A stretch of 64,000 nucleotides of DNA from Lysobacteraceae bacterium 2PB (GCA_005502915.1 SCMT01000001.1:62001-126000); one strand, 5' to 3'. Positions 18,333 through 26,983 are shown, numbered from the stretch's first letter. Numbers and translations are program-made. Notes: generated by a model not told the origin, from the letters alone.

Positions 18333-19687
18333 ACAAGCTCGATGTCCCCTGCGCGCGCATGCCGATCGATGTCGGCGAATTCCAGACCGCCGTGTTCGAC
18401 GGCTTCGACGGCCGCGAGCACGTCGCGCTGACGATGGGCGATCTCGACGCCGGCGAGGACGACGCGCGTCCGATCCTGGTGCGCCTGCATTCGGAATGTT
18501 TTACCGGCGACGTGCTGGGTTCGCGCCGCTGCGACTGCGGCGAGCAACTGGCCGAATCCCTGCGGCGGATCGCGCAGGCCGGTCGCGGCGTGCTGCTGTA
18601 CTTGCGCCAGGAAGGCCGCGGCATCGGCCTGCCCGAGAAGCTGCGCGCCTACAACCTGCAGGACCAGGGCCTGGACACGGTGGATGCCAACGTCCGCCTC
18701 GGCCACCTGCCGGATGCGCGCGACTACGGCGTAGCCGCGCGCATCCTGCAGGCGCTGGGCATCGATACGGTGCGCCTGCTCACCAACAATCCCGCCAAGG
18801 TCGACGGCCTGCGCGAGCACGGCGTCGAGGTCGTCGCGCGCGTGCCCCTGGTCATCCCGCCGCGTCCGCAGAATCGCGACTACCTGCAGACCAAGGCCGT
18901 GCGCATGGGGCACATGCTCGATGCCCCGGCGAGCCACGACCACACCACCGCGCCGGAACTGGAGCGGCTGTTCGCCCTGCTCGATCGGGCGCGTGTGCAG
19001 CCGTCGCCGACGCTGCCCTTCGTCACCCTCAGCTATGCGCAGACGCTCGACGGCTGCGCGGCGGCGACGAAGGACCGGCCACTGGCCATCAGCTGCAGCG
19101 CATCGCGCGCGTTCACGCATCGCATGCGCGCCGCGCACGACGGCATCCTGATCGGCATCGGCACCGTGCTCGCCGACAACCCCAGCCTCACCGTGCGCGA
19201 CGCCACCGGCCCGGATCCACAGCCGATCGTGGTCGACAGCCGGCTGCGCTTCCCGGTCGACGCGCGCCTGCTCAATCATCCGAACCGGCGCGTGTGGATC
19301 GCGACCACGCACCACGCCGACCCGCTGCGCGTGCGCCGCCTGGAAGCGCTCGGCGCCGAAGTGCTGATCGTGCCGACCGACGCCGCCGATCGCGTCGACC
19401 TCGCCGCCCTGTTCGCCATGCTGCGCCAGCGCGGCGTGCGCAACCTGATGGTCGAGGGCGGCGGGCGCATCCTCACCCAGGTCGTGAACCAGCGCCTGTT
19501 CGACCTGCTGGTGCTGACCGTCGCGCCGCTGATGGTCGGCGGCGTGCCCGCGTTCGCGCCGCACCAGGGCCTGCTGCAGCACCAGCACACGCGCATCGCA
19601 CAGCCGCACTACCTGCCGATCGGGCAGGACCTGGTGATCTGGGGCGAACCGCAGCGCGAGGACATGCGCGTCGAGGCGGTATCGTGA
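18329..19687 (+). CDS. GTP cyclohydrolase II fused to RibD-type pyrimidine reductase
   Basis: A 452-residue two-domain enzyme. Residues 15-200 are a complete GTP cyclohydrolase II (RibA): zinc ligands C57, C68 and C70 with the family spacing, RQEGRGIGL at 93-101 and LLTNNP at 150-155. It opens GTP to 2,5-diamino-6-ribosylamino-pyrimidinone phosphate. Residues 230-440 are a RibD C-terminal reductase domain (AHDGILIGIGTVLADNPSL, LMVEGGGRIL), NADPH-dependent in its relatives. The RibD deaminase domain is absent. If both halves act in turn, the product would be the 2,5-diamino-6-ribitylamino compound, as in the archaeal and fungal reaction order. The gene overlaps both neighbours by four bases. 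It sits away from any rib operon, so a secondary-metabolism role is more likely than riboflavin supply. Confidence 0.92.
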   Translation: MNKLDVPCARMPIDVGEFQTAVFDGFDGREHVALTMGDLDAGEDDARPILVRLHSECFTGDVLGSRRCDCGEQLAESLRRIAQAGRGVLLYLRQEGRGIGLPEKLRAYNLQDQGLDTVDANVRLGHLPDARDYGVAARILQALGIDTVRLLTNNPAKVDGLREHGVEVVARVPLVIPPRPQNRDYLQTKAVRMGHMLDAPASHDHTTAPELERLFALLDRARVQPSPTLPFVTLSYAQTLDGCAAATKDRPLAISCSASRAFTHRMRAAHDGILIGIGTVLADNPSLTVRDATGPDPQPIVVDSRLRFPVDARLLNHPNRRVWIATTHHADPLRVRRLEALGAEVLIVPTDAADRVDLAALFAMLRQRGVRNLMVEGGGRILTQVVNQRLFDLLVLTVAPLMVGGVPAFAPHQGLLQHQHTRIAQPHYLPIGQDLVIWGEPQREDMRVEAVS

Positions 19688-21018
19688 GCGGCGCGTCCTT
19701 CGTCTATGGCGTGCTCGACACCCGCGACCGTTTCGACGATCGCGCGCTGGCCGAACGCTGCCGCGAACTCACCTTCGCGTGGTCGCGATGGTCCTACGCC
19801 GGTCCGATCCTCGAAGACGCCAATCCCGACCGTCTGCTCGCGCGTGCCGCCGACCAGGGCGCGCGCCATTGCCTCGTGCAGGCCTGCGGCCATCTGGTCG
19901 TCGAACGACTGCGCCCGAAAGGCGCCGAAGCGCCGGAGCTGGTCGACGTGCTGATCCGCGCGCTCGGCGACGAGGCCTGGCTGGTCGGACGCCGGCTCGC
20001 CGAAGACACGGTGCACGAGAGCTGCTGGCTGGTCGATCTCGAACGCTGGCACGCACGCGGCCGTCCGCGTCTGGCGCGCGTCGGCGATTCGCAGCAGCTG
20101 ATGGCCGCGACCAGCGACGGCATCGTCGACGCGCCCGACGACGCGCTGCGCTGCAGTCGCGACCTCGAACCGCACCGGCCCTCGCATGCGCAGGCGCTGC
20201 GCGCGACCCCCGGCAGCGTGGACGCCACGGCGCTGGAACGCCCGCTCGCCGAGTTCGTCGCATCGCTGGCGCGCACGCTCGACCAGTGCCAGCGCGGCGT
20301 GTTCATCTGGAATCTCGAAAGCTACGACGACATCGTCGTCGCGGATCCCGAACCGCTGGCGTCGCTGGCCTGCGTCGCCGCCGGCTTCAAGCCCGATGCG
20401 ATCCTCCGCCGCCACGGCTTCACGCACGACACCGAACTGACCTTCTTCGACTACAGCGCCGATGCCCTCGCCTTCCGGCGCATGCTGGTGGAGCAGTGGG
20501 ACGGCCGCGACCTGCCGGGCTTCCTCTGGCCGCGCCTGCAGCCGGACGCCACGCACTACTGGCTTACCTCCACCGCGCGCGGCGACGCCCCGGCCCGCGA
20601 TGAACTGGAGCGGCTGTGGGCGCGCGAACTCGACGACTGGGGCGGCGCCGATGCCTTCGCCGCGCACTGGCGCGCGACTCGCGGGCTGCGCCACCGCTAT
20701 GTCGAAGTCGACCTGCTGCGCGCGCCGGAACGCGCGATCGGCACACCCCCGCCCGGCCCCGCCGCCGTGTGGTGGAGCAACGCGTTCTCCTCGGTGCATG
20801 CGCTGTGGCACCTGCGCCACGCCGAGCGCGAGGCAGCATTCGCGCGCTGGATCGATGCCATCGCGCAGCGTGCGCCGCAAGCCTGGCTGCTCGGCGCCGA
20901 CGCCAACAACAGCCCGGTCGGCGGCATCCGCGCCGGCGACTACGCGCGCCGACTCGCCGAATGGCGCGGCGGCATCCACGAACCGCTGCGCGTCGGCGAC
21001 GCCGCGATCCGGTTCTGA
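19684..21018 (+). CDS. Uncharacterised 444-residue protein of the pyrimidine cluster
   Basis: I do not recognise this protein. It begins at a GTG overlapping the previous stop codon (GTGA). The first ~120 residues (YAGPILEDANPDRLLARAAD, GARHCLVQACGHLV, HESCWLVDLERWHARGRP) loosely recall a nucleotide-sugar glycosyltransferase-like fold. The middle has FIWNLESYDDI and LTFFDYSADALAFRRMLVEQ, and the end AVWWSNAFSSVHALWHLRH and AWLLGADANNSPVGG. There is no signal peptide and no membrane segment. Base composition matches its neighbours. The tight coupling to the cyclohydrolase/reductase gene implies a step in the same pathway. A glycosyltransferase-like or new enzyme family is a guess. Confidence 0.82.
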   Translation: MSGASFVYGVLDTRDRFDDRALAERCRELTFAWSRWSYAGPILEDANPDRLLARAADQGARHCLVQACGHLVVERLRPKGAEAPELVDVLIRALGDEAWLVGRRLAEDTVHESCWLVDLERWHARGRPRLARVGDSQQLMAATSDGIVDAPDDALRCSRDLEPHRPSHAQALRATPGSVDATALERPLAEFVASLARTLDQCQRGVFIWNLESYDDIVVADPEPLASLACVAAGFKPDAILRRHGFTHDTELTFFDYSADALAFRRMLVEQWDGRDLPGFLWPRLQPDATHYWLTSTARGDAPARDELERLWARELDDWGGADAFAAHWRATRGLRHRYVEVDLLRAPERAIGTPPPGPAAVWWSNAFSSVHALWHLRHAEREAAFARWIDAIAQRAPQAWLLGADANNSPVGGIRAGDYARRLAEWRGGIHEPLRVGDAAIRF

Positions 21019-21054
21019 TCGAGTCCGCCACGACACGCATACGGAGATGGACAC

Positions 21055-21175
21055 CATGCAACCCAGGATCAAACCCATCCCCACCCCGGCCCTCCCCTTG
21101 AAGGGGAGGGAGACAAGCGCGGCGCTTTGAAGCCCTCCCCTTCAAGGGGAGGGTTGGGTGGGGATGGGTTGCATG
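21055..21175. repeat. Compound inverted-repeat (REP doublet / MITE-like) element
   Basis: Outer arms CATGCAACCC (21055-21064) and GGGTTGCATG (21166-21175), and middle arms of 13 bp (21074-21086 and 21156-21168), are inverted copies. Inside lie two 21-bp palindromes of the CCCTCCCCTT/AAGGGGAGGG type at 21090-21110 and 21133-21153. The whole unit can fold into a Y-shaped structure. It sits in the 230-bp gap between the unrecognised protein and the WD40 gene. Confidence 0.85.
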
Positions 21176-21248
21176 CCCGCCACGCGACCATGTTCCCAAG
21201 CACCGACTTCAATCCCAACTTCATTCCATCCGGCACGCAGAGGCGACC

Positions 21249-23165
21249 ATGACCACGACCGACGCCATCGCACCGCTCGCGCCCGAGCAGCGCGCCTGCG
21301 ACGACAGCGCGCGCACCGACGCGCCGCCCTTCGTCTTCCACCGCCATCGCGGCCCGGTGACCACCGCATCGTGGATCCCCGGCACGCAGCGCATCCTCAC
21401 CGCCGCCTACGACGGCGCGATCGCGCGTTTCGATCTCGACACCGACGAGGTGACGCTGTTCGGCCACCACGATCACCTGGCCAATCGCGTCGTCGTCTCC
21501 GACGACGGCCTGCGCGCGGCCTCGGTGTCGTCGGACTACAGCGCCATCGTCTGGGACGCGCGCAGCGGCCAGCGCCTGCTGCGCCTGGTCGGGCACAGCG
21601 ACGATGTCGAGGATTTCTGCTTCATCGGCGCGCACATGGGCGCCTCGGTGTCGCGCGACCGCCGCATCCTGGTCTGGGACCTGCGCAGCGGCGCGATCGT
21701 CCGCGCGATCGAAGGCCACGAGCGCGACGTGCTCAGCATCTGCGCCGACGAGCGCCATCTCTACACCTCCGGCGACGACAGCACACTGCGGGTATGGGAC
21801 ATCGCCAGCGGGCGGCAGGTACGGATGTGGGGACCGTTCGAGACCGAGACCGACACCTGTGCCATCGATCCGCGCCACTGCCGCGTGGTTCTGGGCTGCG
21901 ACGACGGCTGCATCCGCGTGTTCGCGATCCACAGCGGCGAACTGCTCGCGGTGATTCCCGCGCACCGCTCCGGCATCAAGAAGGTCGCATGCTCGCCGGT
22001 GGACGGGTCCATCCTCAGCGCCGCCTACGACCAGGCGATCCACCTGTGGCGCGGCAGCGACTTCCAGCATCGCCTGCGCCTCGAAGCACGCCCGCGCCAG
22101 TGGGAACGCTCGTTCAACTGGTCGAGCGACGGCGCGCACGTCGTCGCCGGCACTTTCGACGGCACGGTGCTGGTCTGGCGCGCCGACGACGGCGCCTTCG
22201 TCACCGAACTGGGCGCGTCGCAGGGCACGCCCGGCAACGACTGCTTCAACGACATCGCCGCCGTCGACGATCGCAACTTCGCGACCGTGAACGATGCCGG
22301 CCACCTGCGCATCGGCCGCTTCGATGCGGACGGCGCGCGCTGGCTGGCCCAGGCCACGCCCGGCAACGGACGCATGCTGATGAACGCGGTGACCAGCCGC
22401 AATGGCGGTCGCCGCGTGGTCTGCGGTGCGCACGACCAGCACCTTCACGTGTTCGAGCGCGGCGACGACGGCGCACCGGTCGCCGCCCGCTGGCACCACC
22501 TCGGCGAAGGCCCGATCAACTGCGTGCGCGGCACCACGCCCGCACATGGCGATGATGCGCTGTTCGTCGCCTGCTACTCCGGCGCGATCGTGCGCACCGC
22601 GCCCGACGGCGCGCCGCTGACGCGTTTCGCCCACCACGCCAATGCGGTGAAAGCGCTGCGCCTGCATCCGACCAGGCGGATCGGCGTGAGCTGCAGCGCC
22701 GACGGCGTGATGACATCCTGGGACTTCGGCGGCACCCTGCTACACCGCTTCGCCGGTCACACCGCGATCATCGACGACCTCGACCTGGACCCCAGCGGCG
22801 AGTTCCTCGCCAGCACCGGCCGCGACTTCCACCTGCTGGTCTACCGGCTGGAGGACGGCGTGCTGCTCGACGCCTTCGACCTGGGTCGGCGTTCGCCGAA
22901 GGGCCTGTGCTTTGTCGACCGCGATACAGTGGTCGTCTCGAACTACTGGGGCGAACTGCTGCGCATCGATCTGCCGAGCCGGGCGATCCTGCGTCGCGCC
23001 ATCGCCGCCAACGGCATCAGTGCGGTCGCGCGCGCCGATGCCGACGGCACGCACCTGCTGGCCTCGTCCTACGACGGCGCCTGCTACCGCGTGCGCAGCG
23101 ACACGCTCGAGGTCGTCGGCACGTTGCGCGCGATGCAGCAGCGGCCCGCGCCGGCGCGTGACTGA
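21249..23165 (+). CDS. WD40-repeat beta-propeller protein
   Basis: A 638-residue cytoplasmic protein built almost wholly of WD40 repeats. At least ten blades are visible, with GH...V/D...WD or VW signatures such as AIVWDARSGQ, ILVWDLRSGA, LRVWDIASGR, VLVWRADDGA and MTSWDFGG, enough for two propellers. WD40 proteins are usually binding platforms without catalysis. In toxoflavin clusters a WD-repeat protein (ToxC) accompanies a GTP cyclohydrolase II and a RibD-like enzyme, so a scaffold or required partner in pyrimidine-derived metabolite synthesis is an attractive parallel, not a demonstrated one. AGAGG precedes the ATG at five bases. The stop codon is 4 bp from the sulfotransferase-like gene. 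Confidence 0.9.
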   Translation: MTTTDAIAPLAPEQRACDDSARTDAPPFVFHRHRGPVTTASWIPGTQRILTAAYDGAIARFDLDTDEVTLFGHHDHLANRVVVSDDGLRAASVSSDYSAIVWDARSGQRLLRLVGHSDDVEDFCFIGAHMGASVSRDRRILVWDLRSGAIVRAIEGHERDVLSICADERHLYTSGDDSTLRVWDIASGRQVRMWGPFETETDTCAIDPRHCRVVLGCDDGCIRVFAIHSGELLAVIPAHRSGIKKVACSPVDGSILSAAYDQAIHLWRGSDFQHRLRLEARPRQWERSFNWSSDGAHVVAGTFDGTVLVWRADDGAFVTELGASQGTPGNDCFNDIAAVDDRNFATVNDAGHLRIGRFDADGARWLAQATPGNGRMLMNAVTSRNGGRRVVCGAHDQHLHVFERGDDGAPVAARWHHLGEGPINCVRGTTPAHGDDALFVACYSGAIVRTAPDGAPLTRFAHHANAVKALRLHPTRRIGVSCSADGVMTSWDFGGTLLHRFAGHTAIIDDLDLDPSGEFLASTGRDFHLLVYRLEDGVLLDAFDLGRRSPKGLCFVDRDTVVVSNYWGELLRIDLPSRAILRRAIAANGISAVARADADGTHLLASSYDGACYRVRSDTLEVVGTLRAMQQRPAPARD

Positions 23166-23169
23166 AGAC

Positions 23170-23895
23170 ATGACCGCTGCGCCCCGCCGCTTCGTGATCC
23201 TCGCCGCGCGGCGCAGCGGCAGCAACCTGCTGTGCTCGCTGCTCGGCAGCCATCCCGAGGTGCGCTGCCACCACGAACTGTTCAATCCGAACGGCATCTT
23301 CACCGTGCTGGACGAGCGCGACGAAGTCACGCCGGCCGACGCGCTCGCCGCGCGCGACCGGGACCCGCTCGGTTTCCTCGAACGCGTCTGGCGCGATACA
23401 CGCGGCGCGCGGGCGATCGGCTTCAAGATGACGCCGGAGCAGGCGCCGGAGGTGCTCGCCCACGTGCTCGCCGACGCCGGCATCGCCAAGATCGTCCTGC
23501 GCCGGCAGAACGCGCTGCGCCGGCTGGTCTCGGAACGCATCGCCGGCATCACCGGCCGCTGGGAAGCCTACGACGACGCCTCGCCGCTGGCGCGTCCGCG
23601 CATCCATGTCGAGGCCGGCGAACTGGCCGAACACGCCGCCCGCGTCGACGCGTTCCATGCCGGCATCGAGACAGCCCTGCTGCGCAGAGGCCAGTCGTCG
23701 CTCTCGCTGCGCTACGAATGCCTGTTCGATCCCGACGAGCAGGCGCGACTGCTCGACTTCCTCGACCTGCCGCCGCATCCGCTGCGCACACGCAGCATCC
23801 GCCAGAATCCCGAGCCACTGGACCAGCTGGTCGAGAACGCGCCCGCGCTGCGCCGCGCGCTCGCCGGCACGCCGCTGGCCCACGTGTTCGACTGA
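23170..23895 (+). CDS. Sulfotransferase-like protein
   Basis: A 241-residue protein with the N-terminal strand-loop-helix FVILAARRSGSNLLCSLLGS (residues 8-27), the 5'-phosphosulfate-binding loop of PAPS-dependent sulfotransferases; related Stf0 and NodH proteins read PRSG(S/T)NLL. A second motif, IVLRRQNALRRLVS, matches the 3'-phosphate-binding region. It would move a sulfuryl group onto a hydroxyl of a small molecule or glycan, but the acceptor is unknown. The ATG at 23170 is preferred; an in-frame GTG four codons earlier is possible. It is embedded in the operon between the WD40 and ATP-grasp genes. Confidence 0.8.
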   Translation: MTAAPRRFVILAARRSGSNLLCSLLGSHPEVRCHHELFNPNGIFTVLDERDEVTPADALAARDRDPLGFLERVWRDTRGARAIGFKMTPEQAPEVLAHVLADAGIAKIVLRRQNALRRLVSERIAGITGRWEAYDDASPLARPRIHVEAGELAEHAARVDAFHAGIETALLRRGQSSLSLRYECLFDPDEQARLLDFLDLPPHPLRTRSIRQNPEPLDQLVENAPALRRALAGTPLAHVFD

Positions 23896-23935
23896 TCCAC
23901 CACGACAGACCCCCTACTCCCGCCGAGGCCGACGC

Positions 23936-24763
23936 ATGCGCGTGCTGTTCCATCCCGAATTCCCGACCATGGAGGGCTACACCCTCGTCGCGCTGCTGCA
24001 CGAACTCGACTGGCAGGGCGTGCTGCCGCTGGACATGAAGTCGGCCGACGAGGGCTTCGACATCGCCGTGCACTGGGCCGATCGCACCTGGATGGACGCC
24101 GACCCGCGGCTCGACGCGCTCGCCGAGCGCATGCCGGTGTGGAACATCGACTGCACCGACATCAGCAAGCGCCACGTCGATGCCGTGCAGCGCGCGATCT
24201 TCGGCCATGGCGCGGAAGTCGACCCGCTCACCTGGCACGGCCGCTGCGCGGTGAAGACCGACGAGAACGCGCGCGGTCGCGGCGGCGTGGTCGACTGCCC
24301 GATCGAGGACCCGGACCCGCGCATGGTCTACCAGCGCCTGATCCCGTGCACGGAAGAGGGCCGCACCGTGAACTACCGCGTCCCGGTGATCGCCGGCACC
24401 CTGCCGCTGTGCTACGTGCTGGATCGCGCGCCAATCGTCGAGCATCTGAAGACCGAGGCGACCGCCTGCCGGCTGGTCGAGACCGACACCCTGTTCAGCG
24501 AAGACGAGCAGCACGCGATCCTCGCCTTCTGCGACGCGCTGGGTCTGGATTTCGGCGAGCTGGACGTGTTGCGCGACGACGCCGACGGCCGCCTCTACAT
24601 CATCGACGCCAACAAGACCCCCGCCGGCATGGGCATCGCCTATCGCCACCGCTGGACGCCCGCACAGCGCCGCGAAGCCCTGCGCCGGCTGGCCGAGGCG
24701 TTCGCGCGGGCGGTGGCGGAGGGCCGGCCGGTTCGTCGTCGCAAACCCGCGGCCGGTGGCTGA
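23936..24763 (+). CDS. ATP-grasp-like ligase
   Basis: A 275-residue protein whose C-terminal half shows ATP-grasp features: VKTDENARGRGG as a candidate nucleotide lid, MVYQRLIPC with the adenine-contact strand, LDFGELDVLRDDADGRLYII and the metal-ligand loop DANKTPAG near residue 225. ATP-grasp enzymes join a carboxylate to an amine or thiol through an acyl-phosphate. The N-terminal ~80 residues start MRVLFHPEFPTMEGYTL and look like the usual pre-grasp domain. It is the last gene of the run; a promoter-like element for slt follows 42 bp after its stop codon. A role in adding an amino acid or amine to the pathway product is inferred. Confidence 0.78.
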   Translation: MRVLFHPEFPTMEGYTLVALLHELDWQGVLPLDMKSADEGFDIAVHWADRTWMDADPRLDALAERMPVWNIDCTDISKRHVDAVQRAIFGHGAEVDPLTWHGRCAVKTDENARGRGGVVDCPIEDPDPRMVYQRLIPCTEEGRTVNYRVPVIAGTLPLCYVLDRAPIVEHLKTEATACRLVETDTLFSEDEQHAILAFCDALGLDFGELDVLRDDADGRLYIIDANKTPAGMGIAYRHRWTPAQRREALRRLAEAFARAVAEGRPVRRRKPAAGG

Positions 24764-24781
24764 ACCGTCACCGTTTCGTGA

Positions 24782-24816
24782 CTGACCTCACGGGCGGGCT
24801 TCGCTATAGTCCGCCC
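24782..24816 (+). promoter_or_regulatory. Candidate promoter for slt, possibly leaderless
   Basis: -35-like CTGACC (24782-24787) and -10 TATAGT (24805-24810) are 17 bases apart. The ATG follows the -10 hexamer after only six bases, so transcription would begin at or next to the start codon. No Shine-Dalgarno sequence is present. Confidence 0.5.
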
Positions 24817-26952
24817 ATGAAACTCCCCCTTCTCGCCGCTGGTGCGGCCCTGGGCGCGGCGCTGTTCGCCACGCCGACCGCCACGCCCCGTCAGCAAACA
24901 GACGCCGGCGCGCGCACTGGCGCACCGGGCCGCGCCCTGCCCGGTCCGGCCCGCACGCCGATCCTGATCGGCAGCACCACCGAACTCGCCCGCGCACGCG
25001 CGGCCATCGAAGCCGCCGAACGCGGCACGCCCGACGACGCCCCGCTGGCCGCCAGCCATCCGCTGGCCGGCTGGGTCGAATATGCGGGCCTGCGCCGCCG
25101 CATCGATACCCTGCCCACCTCGGTCGCCGAGGACTTCCTGCAGCGCCATCGCGGCGACGCCGTGGGCGAGACCTTCCGCGAACAGTGGCTGGCGGCGCTG
25201 GCCAGGCGCGAGGACTGGCCGACCTTCCGCGCCACCTGGGCACCGACGGTGAAATCCGCGGCCCTGCGCTGCGCGAACCTGAACGCGCGGCAGGCCCTGG
25301 GCCAGACCGACGCCGACTGGACCGCGGATGCCCAGGCGCTGTGGCGCAGCAGCGGCAAGGCCCTGCCGAGCGAATGCGACGCGCCGATGGCCGTGCTCGC
25401 CTCGCGCGGAGGCCTGCCCCCGGCCCTGCGCTGGGAGCGCATCGAGAAGGCCGCTGCCGAATGGCAGCCGGCGGTGATGCGCGCTGCGGCGCGCGGCCTG
25501 CCCGCCGAGGAGTTCGCCCTGGCCAACGACTACGCGGCCTTCATCGACGCCCCGCACGACCGCGCCCTGGCCTGGCCGAAGACCGCGCGCAGCCGGCTGA
25601 TCGCCTCGCACGGCCTCGCGAAGCAGGCCAAGGCCTCGCCGCGCTCGGTCGACACGCAGTTGCCGAAGTTCACCGAGGCCTTGGGACTGAACGATGCCGA
25701 ACGCGGTCGCGCGCTGTACCAGGCGGCGCTGTGGACCGTGGCCTCGTACGAACCGGATTCGGCCCGACGGCTCAATGCCGTGCCCGACGTGGCCTACGAC
25801 GAGAAGCTGCACGAATGGCGCGTGCGCGAGGCGATGGCACGCTCGGACTGGAAGGCCGCGCTCGCCGCGATCCGGAAAATGGGCGACAAGCAACGCCGCG
25901 ACTCGCGCTGGCGTTATTTCGAGGCCCGCCTGCTGGAGATCGACGGCGACAAGGCCAACGCGCGCATCCTCTACGCCGATGCCGCGACAAAACCGGAGTT
26001 CCACGGCTTCCTCGCCGCCGACCGCATCGGCGCGCCCTATGCGCTGTGCCCGATCGAACCGAAGGCGGACTTCGCCGCGAAATCGGCGGTGGCGCGCGAC
26101 CCGGCGATGCAGCGCGCGATGCAGCTGTACCGCATCGAACGCGGCGCCTGGGCCGAACGCGAGTGGAACGCGGCGCTGGCGCGGTTCACGCCGGAACAGC
26201 GCATCCACGCCGTCGAGATCGCCCAGGACAACGGCTGGTTCGACCGCGGCGTGTTCGGCCTGGTCAACGTCGGCGGCAAGTCCTATCCCGACGAACTGCG
26301 CCTGTACCACCTGCGCTTCCCCCTGCACCACGACGACACGATCCGCCGCGAGGCCGCGAAGCACGGCATCGACCCGACCTGGGTCGCCGCCGAGATCCGC
26401 GCCGAAAGCGTGTTCAATCCAAAGGCGCGCTCGCACGCCGACGCACGCGGCCTGATGCAGGTGCTGCCCAGTACCGGCGCCGGCATCGCCAAGCGCCTGG
26501 GCCTGCCGTGGCGCGGCGGAGACAGCCTGTACGAGTCCGATTTCAACATCCAGCTCGGCACCGCCTATCTGCGCGAACTGGAGGACAAGTACGGCCAGAC
26601 CTACGTCGCCATCGCCGCGTACAACGCCGGTCCCGCGCCGGTGGCGCGCTGGCAGTCGCAGCGCCCGGGCATGGATGCGGATTTCTGGATCGAGACGATC
26701 AGCTACAAGGAAACCCGCGATTACGTGGCGCGCATCCTCGCCTTCAGCGTGATCTACGACTGGCGCCTGAACCGCGCCGCGATGCCGATCACCGATCGCC
26801 TGGCCGGCAGCATCGTCGACACCCGCAAGCCCTTTACCTGCCCGCTGCCGCCGGAGCTGCCGGAACCCCCGGCGAGCGCAGCGCCGGCAGCCCCCGCGAA
26901 ATCGGCACCCGCGCCAGCCCGGAACCGCAGCAAGCTGCGCGCCGACCGCTGA
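24817..26952 (+). CDS. slt: Soluble lytic murein transglycosylase
   Basis: A 711-residue periplasmic enzyme that cleaves peptidoglycan glycan strands with formation of 1,6-anhydromuramic ends. The architecture is that of Slt70: a signal peptide-like N terminus, a long alpha-superhelical (U/L) region, and a C-terminal SLT domain with catalytic Glu530 in AEIRAESVFNPKARSHA, GLMQVLPSTG and AYNAGP. A Pro/Ala-rich tail of ~35 residues follows. It apparently has its own promoter with the ATG six bases behind the -10, so it is probably not part of the upstream operon. It is followed by a small PH-domain gene. Confidence 0.95.
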   Translation: MKLPLLAAGAALGAALFATPTATPRQQTDAGARTGAPGRALPGPARTPILIGSTTELARARAAIEAAERGTPDDAPLAASHPLAGWVEYAGLRRRIDTLPTSVAEDFLQRHRGDAVGETFREQWLAALARREDWPTFRATWAPTVKSAALRCANLNARQALGQTDADWTADAQALWRSSGKALPSECDAPMAVLASRGGLPPALRWERIEKAAAEWQPAVMRAAARGLPAEEFALANDYAAFIDAPHDRALAWPKTARSRLIASHGLAKQAKASPRSVDTQLPKFTEALGLNDAERGRALYQAALWTVASYEPDSARRLNAVPDVAYDEKLHEWRVREAMARSDWKAALAAIRKMGDKQRRDSRWRYFEARLLEIDGDKANARILYADAATKPEFHGFLAADRIGAPYALCPIEPKADFAAKSAVARDPAMQRAMQLYRIERGAWAEREWNAALARFTPEQRIHAVEIAQDNGWFDRGVFGLVNVGGKSYPDELRLYHLRFPLHHDDTIRREAAKHGIDPTWVAAEIRAESVFNPKARSHADARGLMQVLPSTGAGIAKRLGLPWRGGDSLYESDFNIQLGTAYLRELEDKYGQTYVAIAAYNAGPAPVARWQSQRPGMDADFWIETISYKETRDYVARILAFSVIYDWRLNRAAMPITDRLAGSIVDTRKPFTCPLPPELPEPPASAAPAAPAKSAPAPARNRSKLRADR

Positions 26953-26983
26953 TCCACCCATTTCCGCCCCGAGGACACGACCC

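Noticed and set aside
15770..24763. Identification as a toxoflavin cluster
   Set aside because: Only the cyclohydrolase II, reductase domain and WD40 elements match. No N-methyltransferase, deaminase or further tox genes are present, so only a partial analogy is claimed.
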